From assembly GCA_933822405.4 (NCBI GenBank), contig CAKOGP040002313.1:124001-188000 (forward strand): a DNA stretch of 64,000 nucleotides, in the 5' to 3' direction. Origin of the DNA: Cylindrotheca closterium (Eukaryota; Bacillariophyta; Bacillariophyceae; Bacillariales; Bacillariaceae). The notes beneath the pieces were generated by a model, which ran no database searches, was not told the DNA's origin, and worked only from the letters and a program-made list of their open reading frames with translations. Position 1 is the stretch's first letter, and each line of letters starts with the position of its first letter. This document shows, piece by piece, positions 32,634-43,026 of the stretch. Both the position numbers and the translations under genes were made by a program.

Positions 32634-34852
32634 ATGAATATTCTCAACTCGGTGCTCTTGCTGAGCACTCTACTACGGGCCCATGGTCTGTTGCCAAATA
32701 AGCAGATCAATGGACAAAATATGGGAGTCAGCTGCAACAATCGCAACCAACGCACCCAGCTTTTCGTCAACCTATGGCAACGAATGGAAATCGAAGAAGA
32801 CGAAGAACCCATGTGGTATGTTATCAACTGCGTCGCAGGTTTGGAATTGGACTTGCTACGGCAGTGCAAACAAGCTTCCGAAGACATGGATGACGTTGTA
32901 AAACTCGTTGTACCTATGCAAACATCACATCGCTCTCATGGTGCCAACCGCATGGTTACCGATGTCAAAGTCAAGTATCAAGGGTATGTCTTTGGAAAGC
33001 TTAGACTCACCGAGGAAACGTATTCGGCGATTCAAGGTATGCCCAAATTTGTCTTAGGAAGAAACCGGAGTTTCGAATACTGACACTTTTGGTGTGTTCA
33101 GGACTTGACTTGTGTCGTTCTTGGATGGGGACCGTGAATCAAAGGGGGCACAAAAAGTTGCCGCCAGCGCCCTTGCCTTTGAATGAAGATGAAATCGAAA
33201 ACTTTGGTTTGGAAAACATTGAGGAGCTAGACGAAGAAGAGAAAGAAGAGGATATTATTGTGGACGCAGGTGATGATAACGAGGACAAGGAAGCGGCAGC
33301 AATTGAGGAGGTAGTTCAGACTGTATACAAGGGTTTGAGAGTGGGCGATATGATCAAAGTTACAGCGAAGAACAAGTTCTTTGACGAAGATGGAATAGTA
33401 AGGCGGCTGAAGGATAACAAGATCTTTCTCCGCTTTTACACCTATGGCACAATGTTCGAAGAGTGGCTCGATCCTAGTGAAGTGAGAAAGCTTTCGGATG
33501 AAGAAGTTTTGAAAGGACTAGGAGGACCATCTGCACCCATCACCCAGCGTGACATTGATGGACCTGACAACAGGGACCGAAATGACTATGGCGAGAATCG
33601 AGGCGACCAGAGAAGAAATCTCCAGAACACCATGGGTGTAGCTCCTGGCCAACGCAACCGTCGACAAGATCGTAACGAACAGCGGTTCAGCCGGGGTAAC
33701 TCCCTGCAAGATCAAGATCAAGAGCGCAAGAACTGGGATTGGTACAAGGATAACGAACGTAAAGGGCAAGGTGGAGCATATTCTGATGGAAAAACTGACA
33801 TTCGAGGAGCTAGTCGATCATCCAATACGGAAGGAGATGTTGATGCTCAATGGGGAAGGCCACAACAACCACGCCAAAACAACAAGCAAGCCAATTCGGG
33901 CGATGAATGGAGCAAATTCGTTTCCAATGCAAACAATTCGGCTAAAAAGCAGGACACGGATGATTTCTTTGATTCCCTCTACAATGACCTATCCAATGAA
34001 TTGGAGAATGAAAACTCTGGGGTTGGCCAATCGAATGACGGTGGGGATGGTGAGGACTTCTTTGGATGGTTGATGGACGAGATTGAAGACGACGAGTCGT
34101 CCAAGGCCAACAAGGCTCCGAAGGCTGCCAAGCCAGGCGATGAAGACGACTTTTTTGCCTCGTTGGAAATGGAACTCCAAGAGGATAAACCACCAAAGAA
34201 GAAAGCCAATAAGAAGACTTCTCCTCCCAGTGATGAAAGCTTGGACGACTTTTTTGCTGATCTTGCAAGTTTTGACGGCGACCACGACAAGAGTGGCGGC
34301 CGCCCATCACGAGCACCAGCTGCTGCAAAGGGAGATGCCGATGATTTTTTTGCCAACTTGGAAGCAGAACTCGAAACAGAACTCACCACCACTTTGCCAC
34401 CAGCTTCTGCCAAAGGTCCCAATCAAGGAGTTGCAAACGATTTCTTTGCAGACTTGGAGCAAGAGTTGGATGCCGAATTGCAGATCGAACCAACTTCAAC
34501 TTTGACGAAAGCATCTGACAGGGCAAGTGTCGATGACTTTTTTGCAGATTTGCAATCCGAGCTAGGAGAGGAATCGGATGGCTTCTTTGCCGAGTTGGAG
34601 GATGTTGCTGTTGCTGCTGCAACTGATGTTGATGTTGATGAAATGAAAGTCGAACCAGCGGTTGTCGCGCCAACAATGACCGCCACCACAATTGAGGAAG
34701 CCCCTGCTGCTCCAACACAAAGTTCGGGCTCCAGTCTGGATCCTACATCGCTGCAAAAAATGACTGTTCCCGTGCTGAAGGACATGCTTCGTGATCGAGG
34801 CTTGAAGGTATCAGGAAAAAAGGCGGATTTGATTGAGCGATTAGTTTCATAA
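32634..34852 (+). CDS. NusG-type protein with KOW, seven-fold DDFF repeat and C-terminal SAP domain
   Basis: Exons 32634-33036 and 33102-34852, intron 65 bp (33037-33101, phase 1), 717 residues. An N-terminal signal-like stretch (MNILNSVLLLSTLLRAHG) suggests plastid import. Residues about 55-150 are an NGN domain (MWYVINCVAGLELDLLRQC, YVFGKL). A KOW region follows (GLRVGDMIKVTAKNKF, EDGIVRRLKDNKIFLRFYTY). A charged, Arg/Gln/Asn-rich linker leads into a long acidic region where DDFFADLE-like motifs recur every 31-33 residues. The last about 35 residues form a SAP motif (VPVLKDMLRDRGLKVSGKKA). NusG binds RNA polymerase and affects elongation and termination; SAP binds DNA. I infer a plastid nucleoid transcription factor, comparable in logic to the plant plastid-transcription proteins that contain NusG or SAP domains separately. 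Confidence 0.85.
33956..34600 (+). repeat. Coding repeat: DDFF motif with 93-99 bp period
   Basis: The first Phe codons of successive (D/E)DFF or NDFF motifs lie at 33965, 34058, 34151, 34250, 34346, 34442 and 34538. The spacings are 93, 93, 99, 96, 96 and 96 bp; a degenerate DGFF follows at 34583. DNA identity between units is modest, so the period is kept at protein level. Confidence 0.9.
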
Positions 34853-35066
34853 GTAAGATACAGTATTCATTAGGTTTATTTTCATTCAGAATTTCTATTG
34901 GTTTCGTCATTTTGTACTTGCAGCAGCAGCGCTTACTTTTAAAGCGTGGGGTATTTTAAAATTAACAGACGGCATGCAGTGTGCATGCATCAAACGGTCT
35001 ATCACCTTGTGTGGATTGGTTGCATACAATTCGTTCCACAAACAACAACAGCAACAACAGCTCTAT

Positions 35067-36346
35067 TTAGACTCCCAAATCGGAAGGCAGGTCAGTAACA
35101 AACATGTGTCCAGCAGCGTGCGTAATAGCAAAGGGCACCTTGCTTTCCATCAAGATTGCTTGGGGTGTCACTCCACAAGCATGAAAGACTGGCACTTCAT
35201 TGTCAGCAATGTCAATGGAATCTCCCCATTCCGGTTTGCTAACATCCTTGACACCAATGGAAGCAGCACTTCCCACTGTGACAGGCCCCCCATGGGCATG
35301 GGTGTACTTGTTGGTGATCTCAATGTGCTTGGCAACTTGCATGGCAGGAATGGGCTTCATGGAAACCACCATGTTTCCCTTGAGAGCGCCAGCTGGACGG
35401 CACTTCAGACCAGTGTGGTACATGGGAACATTCTTGCCTTGTTCGGCACTCTTCAATGGAATGCCAGCATTCATGAGAGCCCCATCGTAGGAGAAACTGC
35501 ATCCAATCAAAAAGGCAACCGATTCCTCGGGCCAATAGTCTGTGATATCAGTCACCTCCTTGTCTAGCTTGCCATCTCGGTAAATAGCGTATCTGAAAGG
35601 AAAGGAAAGGAAAGAGAGAAATGAATCATGTGAGACTTTATAATTCACTTTCAAGTTGCAGGAGATACTGTGGTATCATATCACAGGACATGTACGTGTA
35701 CTTACTTTGGTACATCTGTTCGCAGGTCTGCTCCGGGTGCCACTCCTGGGCAATAGGGAGATCCAACGTCGCAAACGTCAATCAATGGACATGCCTTGGG
35801 ATTGCGCTGACAAAACAGCAAAAAGTCAAAAGCAATAGGTCCCTGTGGTAGCACCACCAAGTTGCATTGCAAAAAACCGGGACAGACACCATTGGTAGGT
35901 GTGGTGAATCTTCCAGATCGGACAGTCTCTCGGAACTCTCTAGCAAGGTAGGATTGGGGATGGAATCGGGGTGATCCATACCAATCCAATGGCTCCTCTT
36001 CCTTGAAGCATGTCATGTCTCCGCCATCTTGAGGTGAACACTCATCAGAATCACCATCTTGTGGTGGACAGCACTCATCAAAACCGTCTTGTGGTGGTGC
36101 GGAAAAGGATTGGAAATCGCGAATATCGATTGTATTGGAGGGCTTAGTCTCTTCCTTCTTGGCGCGAGGCCCAATTTCGAGATTGGCAATGGCACTCTTC
36201 AACTGTTCCAATTCACTGTGAGTGAAGGTGTTCTGTGGGGTTCCTTCTTGTGGTTGACAGGCTGGAAGGATGGCCTCCAGAAGCTGCCTTTGTTCTTCCT
36301 TGGTAAGGGTGTTACCGGCGACTCGCATTGCCTTTGTGTCAGACAT
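35067..36346 (-). CDS. D-glutamate cyclase / DUF1445 family protein
   Basis: Exons 36346-35706 and 35592-35067, intron 113 bp (35593-35705, phase 2) with an AAAGG-repeat polypyrimidine tract. 388 residues from ATG 36346. The family includes the mitochondrial D-glutamate cyclase, which interconverts D-glutamate and 5-oxo-D-proline, and bacterial putative hydro-lyases. Motifs: [87 protein letters not shown] and [12 protein letters not shown]. The first about 120 residues are not part of the usual domain and include three copies of a (P/S)PQDG motif separated by DECC/DECS. Compartment is unclear; no strong targeting peptide from this start. Converges with the NusG gene. Confidence 0.85.
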
Positions 36347-37008
36347 TATTGTATACGTGTTATTATTACTAGTAGTAGCAGGTGGGTGTGATTTCGTTGA
36401 TGTTGATGCTGATGACGTCAATCGTATTAGCGATTGATTCAAATGCTCTATAGATAGTTTGGTTGCTGTCTGAATGGGCAATATGATGTGTGAAGGGCTG
36501 TTGTTGCAGTCAGTGAATGAGTTGTATCAGACAACAGCCACAATTGTGCGAAGATGCAATGAGTGATTATATATTATGGATCCGATCGTATCTGATCAGG
36601 CAGCAGCAGCTTGCTTTTCTCGTTGCCGGTTCTGGATGATGGTGAAAAAGCGAGCTTTGAAACCGAGGACCTCTCAAAAACCCCGACCTCGTCGTCAAAA
36701 CTCTGGACCCTTCTGGAAGTTCACTGACGTCACCAACTGATGTGCTTAAGTGACGGTCGCTTACGCAAGCTATTCAAAGGTCGCGAAGGGATTAAATAGA
36801 AATGTCACTGTGTAATGGAAAGACAACACAAATTTTGAATTGTTGAGAAAATTGCGAATGATAATGATATGACGTCTTCGACCAGAAGTCTTTCTTCGGG
36901 CAGGATTTTCAACCTCTAATCGGCATCGTGGTGTTGGTCTCTGCTGACGGCAACATTTCCAATTAAAATGGTACGGTGCCACGGGATCTCGTACTGTAGG
37001 ATTTCAAA
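36347..37008. other. Intergenic region with two TGACGTCA sites
   Basis: About 660 bp upstream of the D-glutamate cyclase-like gene. Two exact TGACGTCA palindromes lie here (36413-36420 and 36725-36732). No supported open frame. Confidence 0.6.
36413..36420. promoter_or_regulatory. TGACGTCA (bZIP/CRE-type) site
   Basis: Exact eight-base palindrome 67 bp before the D-glutamate cyclase-like start. TGACGT is the known core bound by bZIP factors including stramenopile aureochromes; binding here is inferred. The same octamer is at 36725-36732 and 49065-49072. Confidence 0.5.
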
Positions 37009-37405
37009 TTATGTTCCATTCGAATAGTTCGACATCGGATCACCATCGTCATGCATGCATACCTGATCATCATGCAAGTGAATACAACCACTGTCTTTCA
37101 CCTTTGTAAATGCCACGGATGCAGCATCCGTTGACTTGTAAAGGCCATGGGTACAGCATCCGTTGACATTATGGGTACAATCGCCGAATTTTGCAATTCC
37201 ATCAGGGGGGCACCAGCAGTTACCTCCTTCATGCTGTAAGATCCACATACCTACTATGTATCCTCCTTGCAATTGCTCTCCTCACATCATTGCACCAACT
37301 GCTTTTCTCCACAACAGCCACCCACATTAAAATCCTTGTAGTTGCTGGAGCAGCAAAAGGAGGATCCACTGCCTCCGACGGTTGCATTAGTGGGTGTGGA
37401 AACGT
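37009..37405 (-). pseudogene. Decayed fragment of the GH45-type gene's 3' end
   Basis: On the minus strand this stretch reads CCSSNYKDFNVGG, MWILQ, DGIAKFGDCTHNVNGCC in broken frames. It parallels the C terminus of the gene at 40195-41697 (CCSSNYKDCNVGGWCGEN, DMWILQQG, DGIAKYGECTTNVNGCC). Frames are interrupted by indels, and a short segment (TCAACGGATGCTG followed by ...GGC(C/A)TTTACAA) is duplicated inside it. There is no catalytic domain, so it is a non-functional partial copy. Confidence 0.75.
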
Positions 37406-37495
37406 GAGCTTTCGCAGTTCGTGGTGCGCCTCCTGCCAAAAAGAAAACCCCCAAAAGCGGCATAAAATACTCTTCTTGCATTCACAATCGTTACC

Positions 37496-40061
37496 ATGGC
37501 GGAGACAGAAAACGAATCCTCCTCGGCAATACGTAAGTAACGAGCCTCTGGGATATCTTCTGCAAGATCAAAAGCAAGAGAAGATGATGACAATCTTTCC
37601 ACAGACCTTGAGTCAAGTAAGAGAAGCAGTGGAAATATTCGAGAGATTCGCATCTCTAGTCCTAGACCTCGCCGCGGACTCACTGATGGATCCAAAAGAT
37701 CACCTGTCCGAGACTCAAGGGATCACAGGAAGAAGCGAAGCAGTTCTAGGGCAACCAAACCTGGTGCCATTTCTACCAATTCCAGCAAGCATTCTGGTGA
37801 GCGGTGCAAGGAGCGAAGCAGTGAGAAGGCATCCAAACCAGGTGCCGTTTGTACCAACTCCAGCAGGCATTCTGGTGAACGACGCAAGGAGCGAAGCAGT
37901 CAGAAGGCATCCAAACCAGGCGCGATTCCTGAGAAAGTTGGCAAGAATCATGTTGCTCGAAAGAAGGAACGAAGTAGCCTCGCATCGAAGCCTGGCGCTG
38001 TTCCCAAAGATGCGAGGACTTCTCGCAAATCAAGAAAGGGAGAAAGGGCTAGAATGCCCTCCAACCTATCCCCAGTACCTGCCAAGGCCGACAATCAGGA
38101 AGGCGATGTTCTGGTGGCGACAACTGTGGATGATAACTCAGCAGCACAAGAAGTTGTGCAAATTGAACGCAAGTTTGAGCAAAAGGAAAAGCAACGTCGA
38201 CAAGAAATGGAGGAGCTTAATCGGCAACCTGAAGCTAAGAAAGCGCAACGAGAAGTAGCAGAGAAAAGACGGAAGGAACGAAGAAATCGAATGATTACTG
38301 CTATGATTTGCATGAGCATACTTGTTATGGTTGCCGCCGCCGGAGTCGGCACCCATTTTGCCCTTCAAAAGGATGAAAGCATCAAGAACTCTACGACGCT
38401 AACAGGTAGTACTGAAGATCTAACTACAGCACCATCATCTACATCCATTGATGAAAACATCAATGTATCCGATGCACCTACAAGTGGTCCAACCGTAACC
38501 CAGCTATACGATCCACCTAGTCAAGAAGACTGTCTTGCTATCTCCAGGAATGAAACCATCACTAGACAGGAAGACTTGGATCAGCTCCAGTTTGACATGG
38601 CCTTTGATGTCACTTTGGAAACGGGTGGCGATATCGCCGAAGAACAAGTGCAATCTCTCTTGGATGTTACGCAAGGGAAGCTCCTTCCATCTTTGGCTGT
38701 TTGCCCTAGTCCGACGGTCAATCGCCGCGGATTGGCAAAGTATGGACAGCCAATGTTCAGAGGTGCCGCACAGCAAAAAAAACTTGCTATTGGAGGAAGT
38801 CGTTATAGCATTTCAATGCATTTGCCACTGGATCCGGATGAGTTCTGTGTTATCACTCAGGATTTGAACCTGTGTCAAAGAATCGTGGTCACGGTATCTG
38901 TGACTTTGAAGGGGCCCGTCCAACTCTTGGATATCACTATTCTGACCCTTGACACAGTAGCAGAAAAGCTACAAGCGGAAGGGCAAGATGATGCTAATTT
39001 GAAAGGTCCGTTTGGATTTGGCAATCAATTCGCTGAAGTGCATTTGATCAATATTGATAATCAGTCAGCAACAACGGCTACAAACCCAAAACCATCATCA
39101 GTTCCCAGCGAAGTTCCTTCTTCGAAATCTACTGGAATGCCAACTGGAGGACAGGTAATATCGGCTCCATCCAAAGTGGCAACCTCGAATCCTGCTGGAA
39201 TGCCAGCTTTGGGGCAGGTAACATCCTCCCCATCCAAAGCGGTAACTTCGAATCCTACTCGAATGCCAGCTGTAGGCCCAGTAACACAAGCTCCAAGTCC
39301 ATCGCCATCAAGAACTACGCTATCGCCATCAATTACCCCAAGTACGGCTTCCGTAGTTGATCCGACTCCTCACCCATCTGCACGTCCAACTGCAGTCTCA
39401 TCCGATATACCAAGTCTCGATCCTTCTTCTATGCCTTCTTTGTCACCAACACTGGCTCCTGTGGTAGGCCCAACACCTCCTCCATCCACTGCACCCACCA
39501 TATTGCCATCTATTGAACTAAGTGAAGTGCCATCTTTGAATCCATCTTTAAATCCATTTTTGAACCCATCATCGCAGGAACCCAACCGCGCGTCCTACAC
39601 CCATACCAACTTCACGGCCGACACCCATTCCAACCCCACTTCCTACAGCCAATCCAACGCCACGTCCAACACCCCTTCCGACCCCACCTCCTACTCCGAT
39701 GCCAATCCCTTTCCCCACAGCATCACCGACAAGGCGTTGTTTTCAGACGAACAGCGAACTCACGGGTGCAGTTGGCAACTGGTTTCAGTCAAAGGCATCC
39801 GTCAAGAGCACTTATGGATCCATTGGCGACTGGTGTTCTGGTGTAGGTGTGACCAGTATGTACGAACTGTTCATCGATCGCACTTCCTTCAACGAGGACA
39901 TTTCAAATTGGGATGTTTCTTCAATAACCAATACAGAGAGGATGTTTAGTGGCGCATCTATGTTCAATAGAGACTTGCAATCATGGGATGTTTCATCAGT
40001 CACGATAATGAGGGGGATGTTCTGGAAAGCAACATCATTCAATAAACCCTTGTCATTGTGA
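37496..40061 (+). pseudogene. Single-pass membrane protein with DUF285 (BspA-like) repeats, disrupted
   Basis: Exons 37496-37532 and 37605 onward, 72-bp intron (37533-37604). The N terminus is a Lys/Arg/Ser-rich cytoplasmic part with four 26-residue repeats, then a coiled KEKQRRQEMEELNRQPEAKK segment, one transmembrane helix (MITAMICMSILVMVAAAGVG), a conserved extracellular domain, and a Pro/Ser/Thr-rich stalk. Near 39570-39600 the frame must shift by one for the stalk to continue ([19 protein letters not shown]) into the DUF285 repeats ([40 protein letters not shown]). I found no fitting splice pair there. The repeats then stop at TGA (40059-40061) where TGG is expected (SL-W-NVSSVT). DUF285 repeats are surface binding modules. 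Either a pseudogene or a sequence error plus truncation. Confidence 0.7.
37735..38000 (+). repeat. 78-bp coding tandem repeat (four units)
   Basis: Units begin at about 37735, 37813, 37891 and 37969, with an exact 78-bp spacing (26 codons). They encode KERSSxKASKPGA-type Ser/Lys/Arg-rich sequence in the cytoplasmic head of the DUF285 protein. The second and third units are nearly identical; the fourth is diverged. Confidence 0.85.
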
Positions 40062-40194
40062 AATGTCTCGTCGGTCACTACGATGGTTGGAATGCCAATA
40101 CTACAATATATAAAATATTGGTACGCCAAGAGAAGTCCCCAGAACTTCCAATTATGATGGTTATCCCACAATGCGGGAGTTTTGAAGTTATAAT

Positions 40195-41697
40195 TTACAA
40201 GCACTGTCTGTAATATTGATTGCCTTTGCAAATGCCGGGAGCGCAGCATCCGTTGACATTAGTTGTACATTCGCCGTATTTTGCAATTCCATCAGAGGAG
40301 CAGTGACCTTGTTGTAAGATCCACATATCCTTGCAACTGCCCTCACATCGCGATTGATTTTCTCCACACCATCCACCCACATTGCAATCTTTGTAGTTGC
40401 TGGAGCAGCAGAAGGAGCCACCGCCTCCGATGGGTGCGTTGGTGGGTGAGGGAACTGGAGCTTGAGTTGGAGTACCGGTAGGCACCGGCGCCTCAGTTGG
40501 TGCCGGTACTGGAGCTTCGGTTGGAGCTGATACTGGCGCTTCAACTGGAACAGAAACTGGAGCCTCGGTTGGAGCCGATACTGGTGCTTCAACTGGAGCA
40601 GAAACCGGAGCCTCGGGGCTGTCGTCTACATTGCTCTCACAAAACTCGGGAATGCCAAATGGATACTGGTTTCCATTTTCCTCCCAACAGCTGAGGCGTT
40701 TCAATTCAAAGGGACATTCAACCGGCTCATATTGGACCGTAGGGTTGTCCCAATTGAGACTCAAAAAGTTGTTGCAGCCGGCTTCCAATACCGGGCTGTC
40801 AAAGGCACTACAGTCGCAATTTTGGGTCGGATCTTGACTGTTGAGCATCCAGAATTCACAAGCCGAGAAGCCAGCGTCGTCAGCGGATTCACGGGAAGGA
40901 CAGACATGGGCAAACGAAAACTGGGTCACATCAAATCCGGGTGCTGCAATATCAAAATGAACCTTATCGCCGGAACATGCTGGGTTTTCGGGTGGACACA
41001 GGTTTACTGCCTTGAGCACAATGGTGGTGGTAGTGGTTGGTGTCCCTGGAATATTGGAGGTTCCAGTCAACTTGTAACAGGTTCCACAGCCAGGTCCAAG
41101 CCACTGAGTATTGTAGCCAAATAGTTCTTGAGAGACGGCAGCGGTGCCATAGAAAGTGGCATCATGGTGGTTCCCAGCTGGTGCAGCAAACATGGCATTC
41201 GAGTGGCAATGAGAAGGTTGACTGTCTGTTCCTGGTCCAAATGGCAGATAGGCGCATCCACAGGCGCCACCGGAACAATCCCAATATCTTGTGGTCGTGG
41301 CGGATCCAGAGCTCGGATTGATGGGAGCAGTGGTTGGGACAGGAAGGGGTGCAGGTGCTGGGGTGGTACCTGGTGTCGTGGGGCCAGTACTTACACTTCC
41401 GCCGTTTGTACACCACATTCCTCCACAGCTCCCCTCACAATTTGCCTGTCCAGCATTGCACCATTCCGTCGAACGAATGACTCCATCGCAAGTACTCCAT
41501 GTGCAGTACGAGAACGATCCGTCACACCATTGCCCTGCACAAGGACCAGAGCACTGGCCAGAATTGGCATTGCAATACTGCAAAGCATCATCGTCGCAGC
41601 ATCCCATTGGGACGCCTGAGCAACCGTCATGGTTGCAGTAATTGGCACGAGCAACAGCCTGAAAGAATGCACAGGAAAGGACGATTTTTACAAACAT
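40195..41697 (-). CDS. Secreted GH45-type endoglucanase-like protein with Cys-rich modules
   Basis: 500 residues from ATG 41697, where a signal peptide begins (MFVKIVLSCAFFQAVARA); an upstream in-frame extension lacks support. N-terminal Cys-rich repeats (CCDDDALQYC, SGPCAGQWC, EGSCGGMWC) precede a GH45-type catalytic domain: TRYWDCSGGACGCAYLPF with the first catalytic Asp in RYWDC, CGTCYKLTG, and HFDIAAPGFD with the presumed proton-donor Asp. GH45 enzymes cleave beta-1,4-glucans. A Pro/Val/Ala/Glu linker follows, with repeats of APVSAPTEAPV, and a last Cys module (CCSSNYKDCNVGGWCGEN...). A predicted secreted wall- or polysaccharide-active enzyme. A decayed copy of its 3' end lies at 37.0-37.4 kb on the same strand. 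Confidence 0.8.
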   Translation of the reverse strand: MFVKIVLSCAFFQAVARANYCNHDGCSGVPMGCCDDDALQYCNANSGQCSGPCAGQWCDGSFSYCTWSTCDGVIRSTEWCNAGQANCEGSCGGMWCTNGGSVSTGPTTPGTTPAPAPLPVPTTAPINPSSGSATTTRYWDCSGGACGCAYLPFGPGTDSQPSHCHSNAMFAAPAGNHHDATFYGTAAVSQELFGYNTQWLGPGCGTCYKLTGTSNIPGTPTTTTTIVLKAVNLCPPENPACSGDKVHFDIAAPGFDVTQFSFAHVCPSRESADDAGFSACEFWMLNSQDPTQNCDCSAFDSPVLEAGCNNFLSLNWDNPTVQYEPVECPFELKRLSCWEENGNQYPFGIPEFCESNVDDSPEAPVSAPVEAPVSAPTEAPVSVPVEAPVSAPTEAPVPAPTEAPVPTGTPTQAPVPSPTNAPIGGGGSFCCSSNYKDCNVGGWCGENQSRCEGSCKDMWILQQGHCSSDGIAKYGECTTNVNGCCAPGICKGNQYYRQCL

Positions 41698-43026
41698 TTT
41701 ACTTTTGAAATTTTGAGGGTAGTGACTGTAGTTAGAGCTAGCTGTTGTGTCTTCGAGCAAGCAAAATACACCCAAGATAGATATTTGGATTGTATGGGTG
41801 GAAACGATGAACAATTGTGCTGGTCATGCACGTCTCTGTCAAGAATGTGACAAGCCGAGGGTCTGAAATTGACAGGTCTGGTACAATACATTATTTACTT
41901 TTTTAGAGTAATTTTTGGACGGTATAAATTTATACCACCGTGAGTGTTGTGTGTCTTGGACGTTAAATGCGGGGTCTTGCCCATTTTTAAAAAATTGAAC
42001 CTGCGCGATTAAAATGATTGTAAAAACAATACCGTGTGAGTGACGCGTGTCTTGGACGGGTCTTGGCCAAGATCACTTTTGGGCTACAACTTCCGAACTA
42101 GGAGGGTTCGAACTGTTCCATTCGGTATGGGTACTACTATGATGTTTCTATCTACAGTACTCGTATTTTTCTATTTCAGATTCTTCTTCACCCATGGAGG
42201 AAGCGTATCCGATCAGCCGCCAATGTCAATGACATTTTGCAATCGACATGGAGGACTAACCCACCACCAACATATAGCTCTAGTAGGTCCAACGCTGTAA
42301 CAGGGACATCCGGATTATCCAGCTGAAATCATCTGGTAATATTTTGCGCTATTTGGGTCGTAGACTAACCGAAAGTGTTCTCGAGTGTGCGACACGCTAT
42401 CCGAGACGAATCCATAGTCTTCTTGAAGCGTCGTCGCATGAGGAGGAGGAGGACTCATCCATTGAATTTCGGAGGAGTCGTCAGTCAGAGCTATGCATTG
42501 ACAATTTTTGATCCTTGGAGGGAGGAATTTATCATGGATACCACGCCATGTGCTTTATCACTTTGGTGATTGGCAAAGGTTTTGCATTCAGCCGCATTCC
42601 TGGACGTTGGCAAATAGTGGGACAGCAGTTGGGTGGGGGGGGGACGCCGATGACTTTGGGTTACGCCCATCAGATTGTTGTAGTTAACTTTGACAGGCTC
42701 TCCAAAATTGGCTTTGTCACTATGTTGTTCGGGATATAGAAAGTATTTCCAGATACGTGATTTTGTGAGGGAAAATGCTTTGGTCCAAAATTTGTGACGT
42801 CTGTGATGATTTATCTAAAAATTATGATCACTTCCTCAAATGAGATTCTGAATTCCATATGAAATAGAGCTTAGATAGTGTTTTCGGACCACGCGGGATT
42901 TAGAACCGCGGAAATGGCGTGATTCGTTTTGAAAAGTCCCAGCTCAACCAGAAAAGGCATTGCGTTATTATAACACCACGACACTCTAGGTTCAAACACA
43001 CCCCCACAACGAACAATCATTCCACA
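41698..43026. other. Long intergenic region, no supported gene
   Basis: 1.3 kb. Several 60-90-codon frames exist but none has family motifs or a plausible splice partner. Imperfect direct repeat: GTGAGTGTTGTGTGTCTTGG (about 41941) and GTGAGTGACGCGTGTCTTGG (about 42036), about 95 bp apart. A run of eight G lies near 42635. Confidence 0.6.

Noticed and set aside
37735..38000. Regular spaced repeats that could suggest an array
   Set aside because: The 78-bp period keeps a reading frame and has no unique spacers, so it is a coding tandem repeat and not a CRISPR array.
37191..38258. 355-codon plus-strand frame
   Set aside because: Crosses the decayed GH45 fragment and runs out of frame with the DUF285 gene, whose spliced frame explains the 78-bp repeats better.
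39600..39949. Extension of the DUF285 frame after about 39600 (His/Ser/Asn-rich tail)
   Set aside because: It is the wrong frame of a Pro-rich stalk; the neighbouring frame gives a regular PTPxPT repeat and then DUF285 repeats.
42095..42125. GGTTCGAAC-like string resembling a tRNA T-loop
   Set aside because: No acceptor, D or anticodon stem could be built around it.
42040..42740. Several 60-90 codon frames downstream of the GH45 gene
   Set aside because: No family features or consistent splicing; composition resembles the surrounding non-coding DNA.
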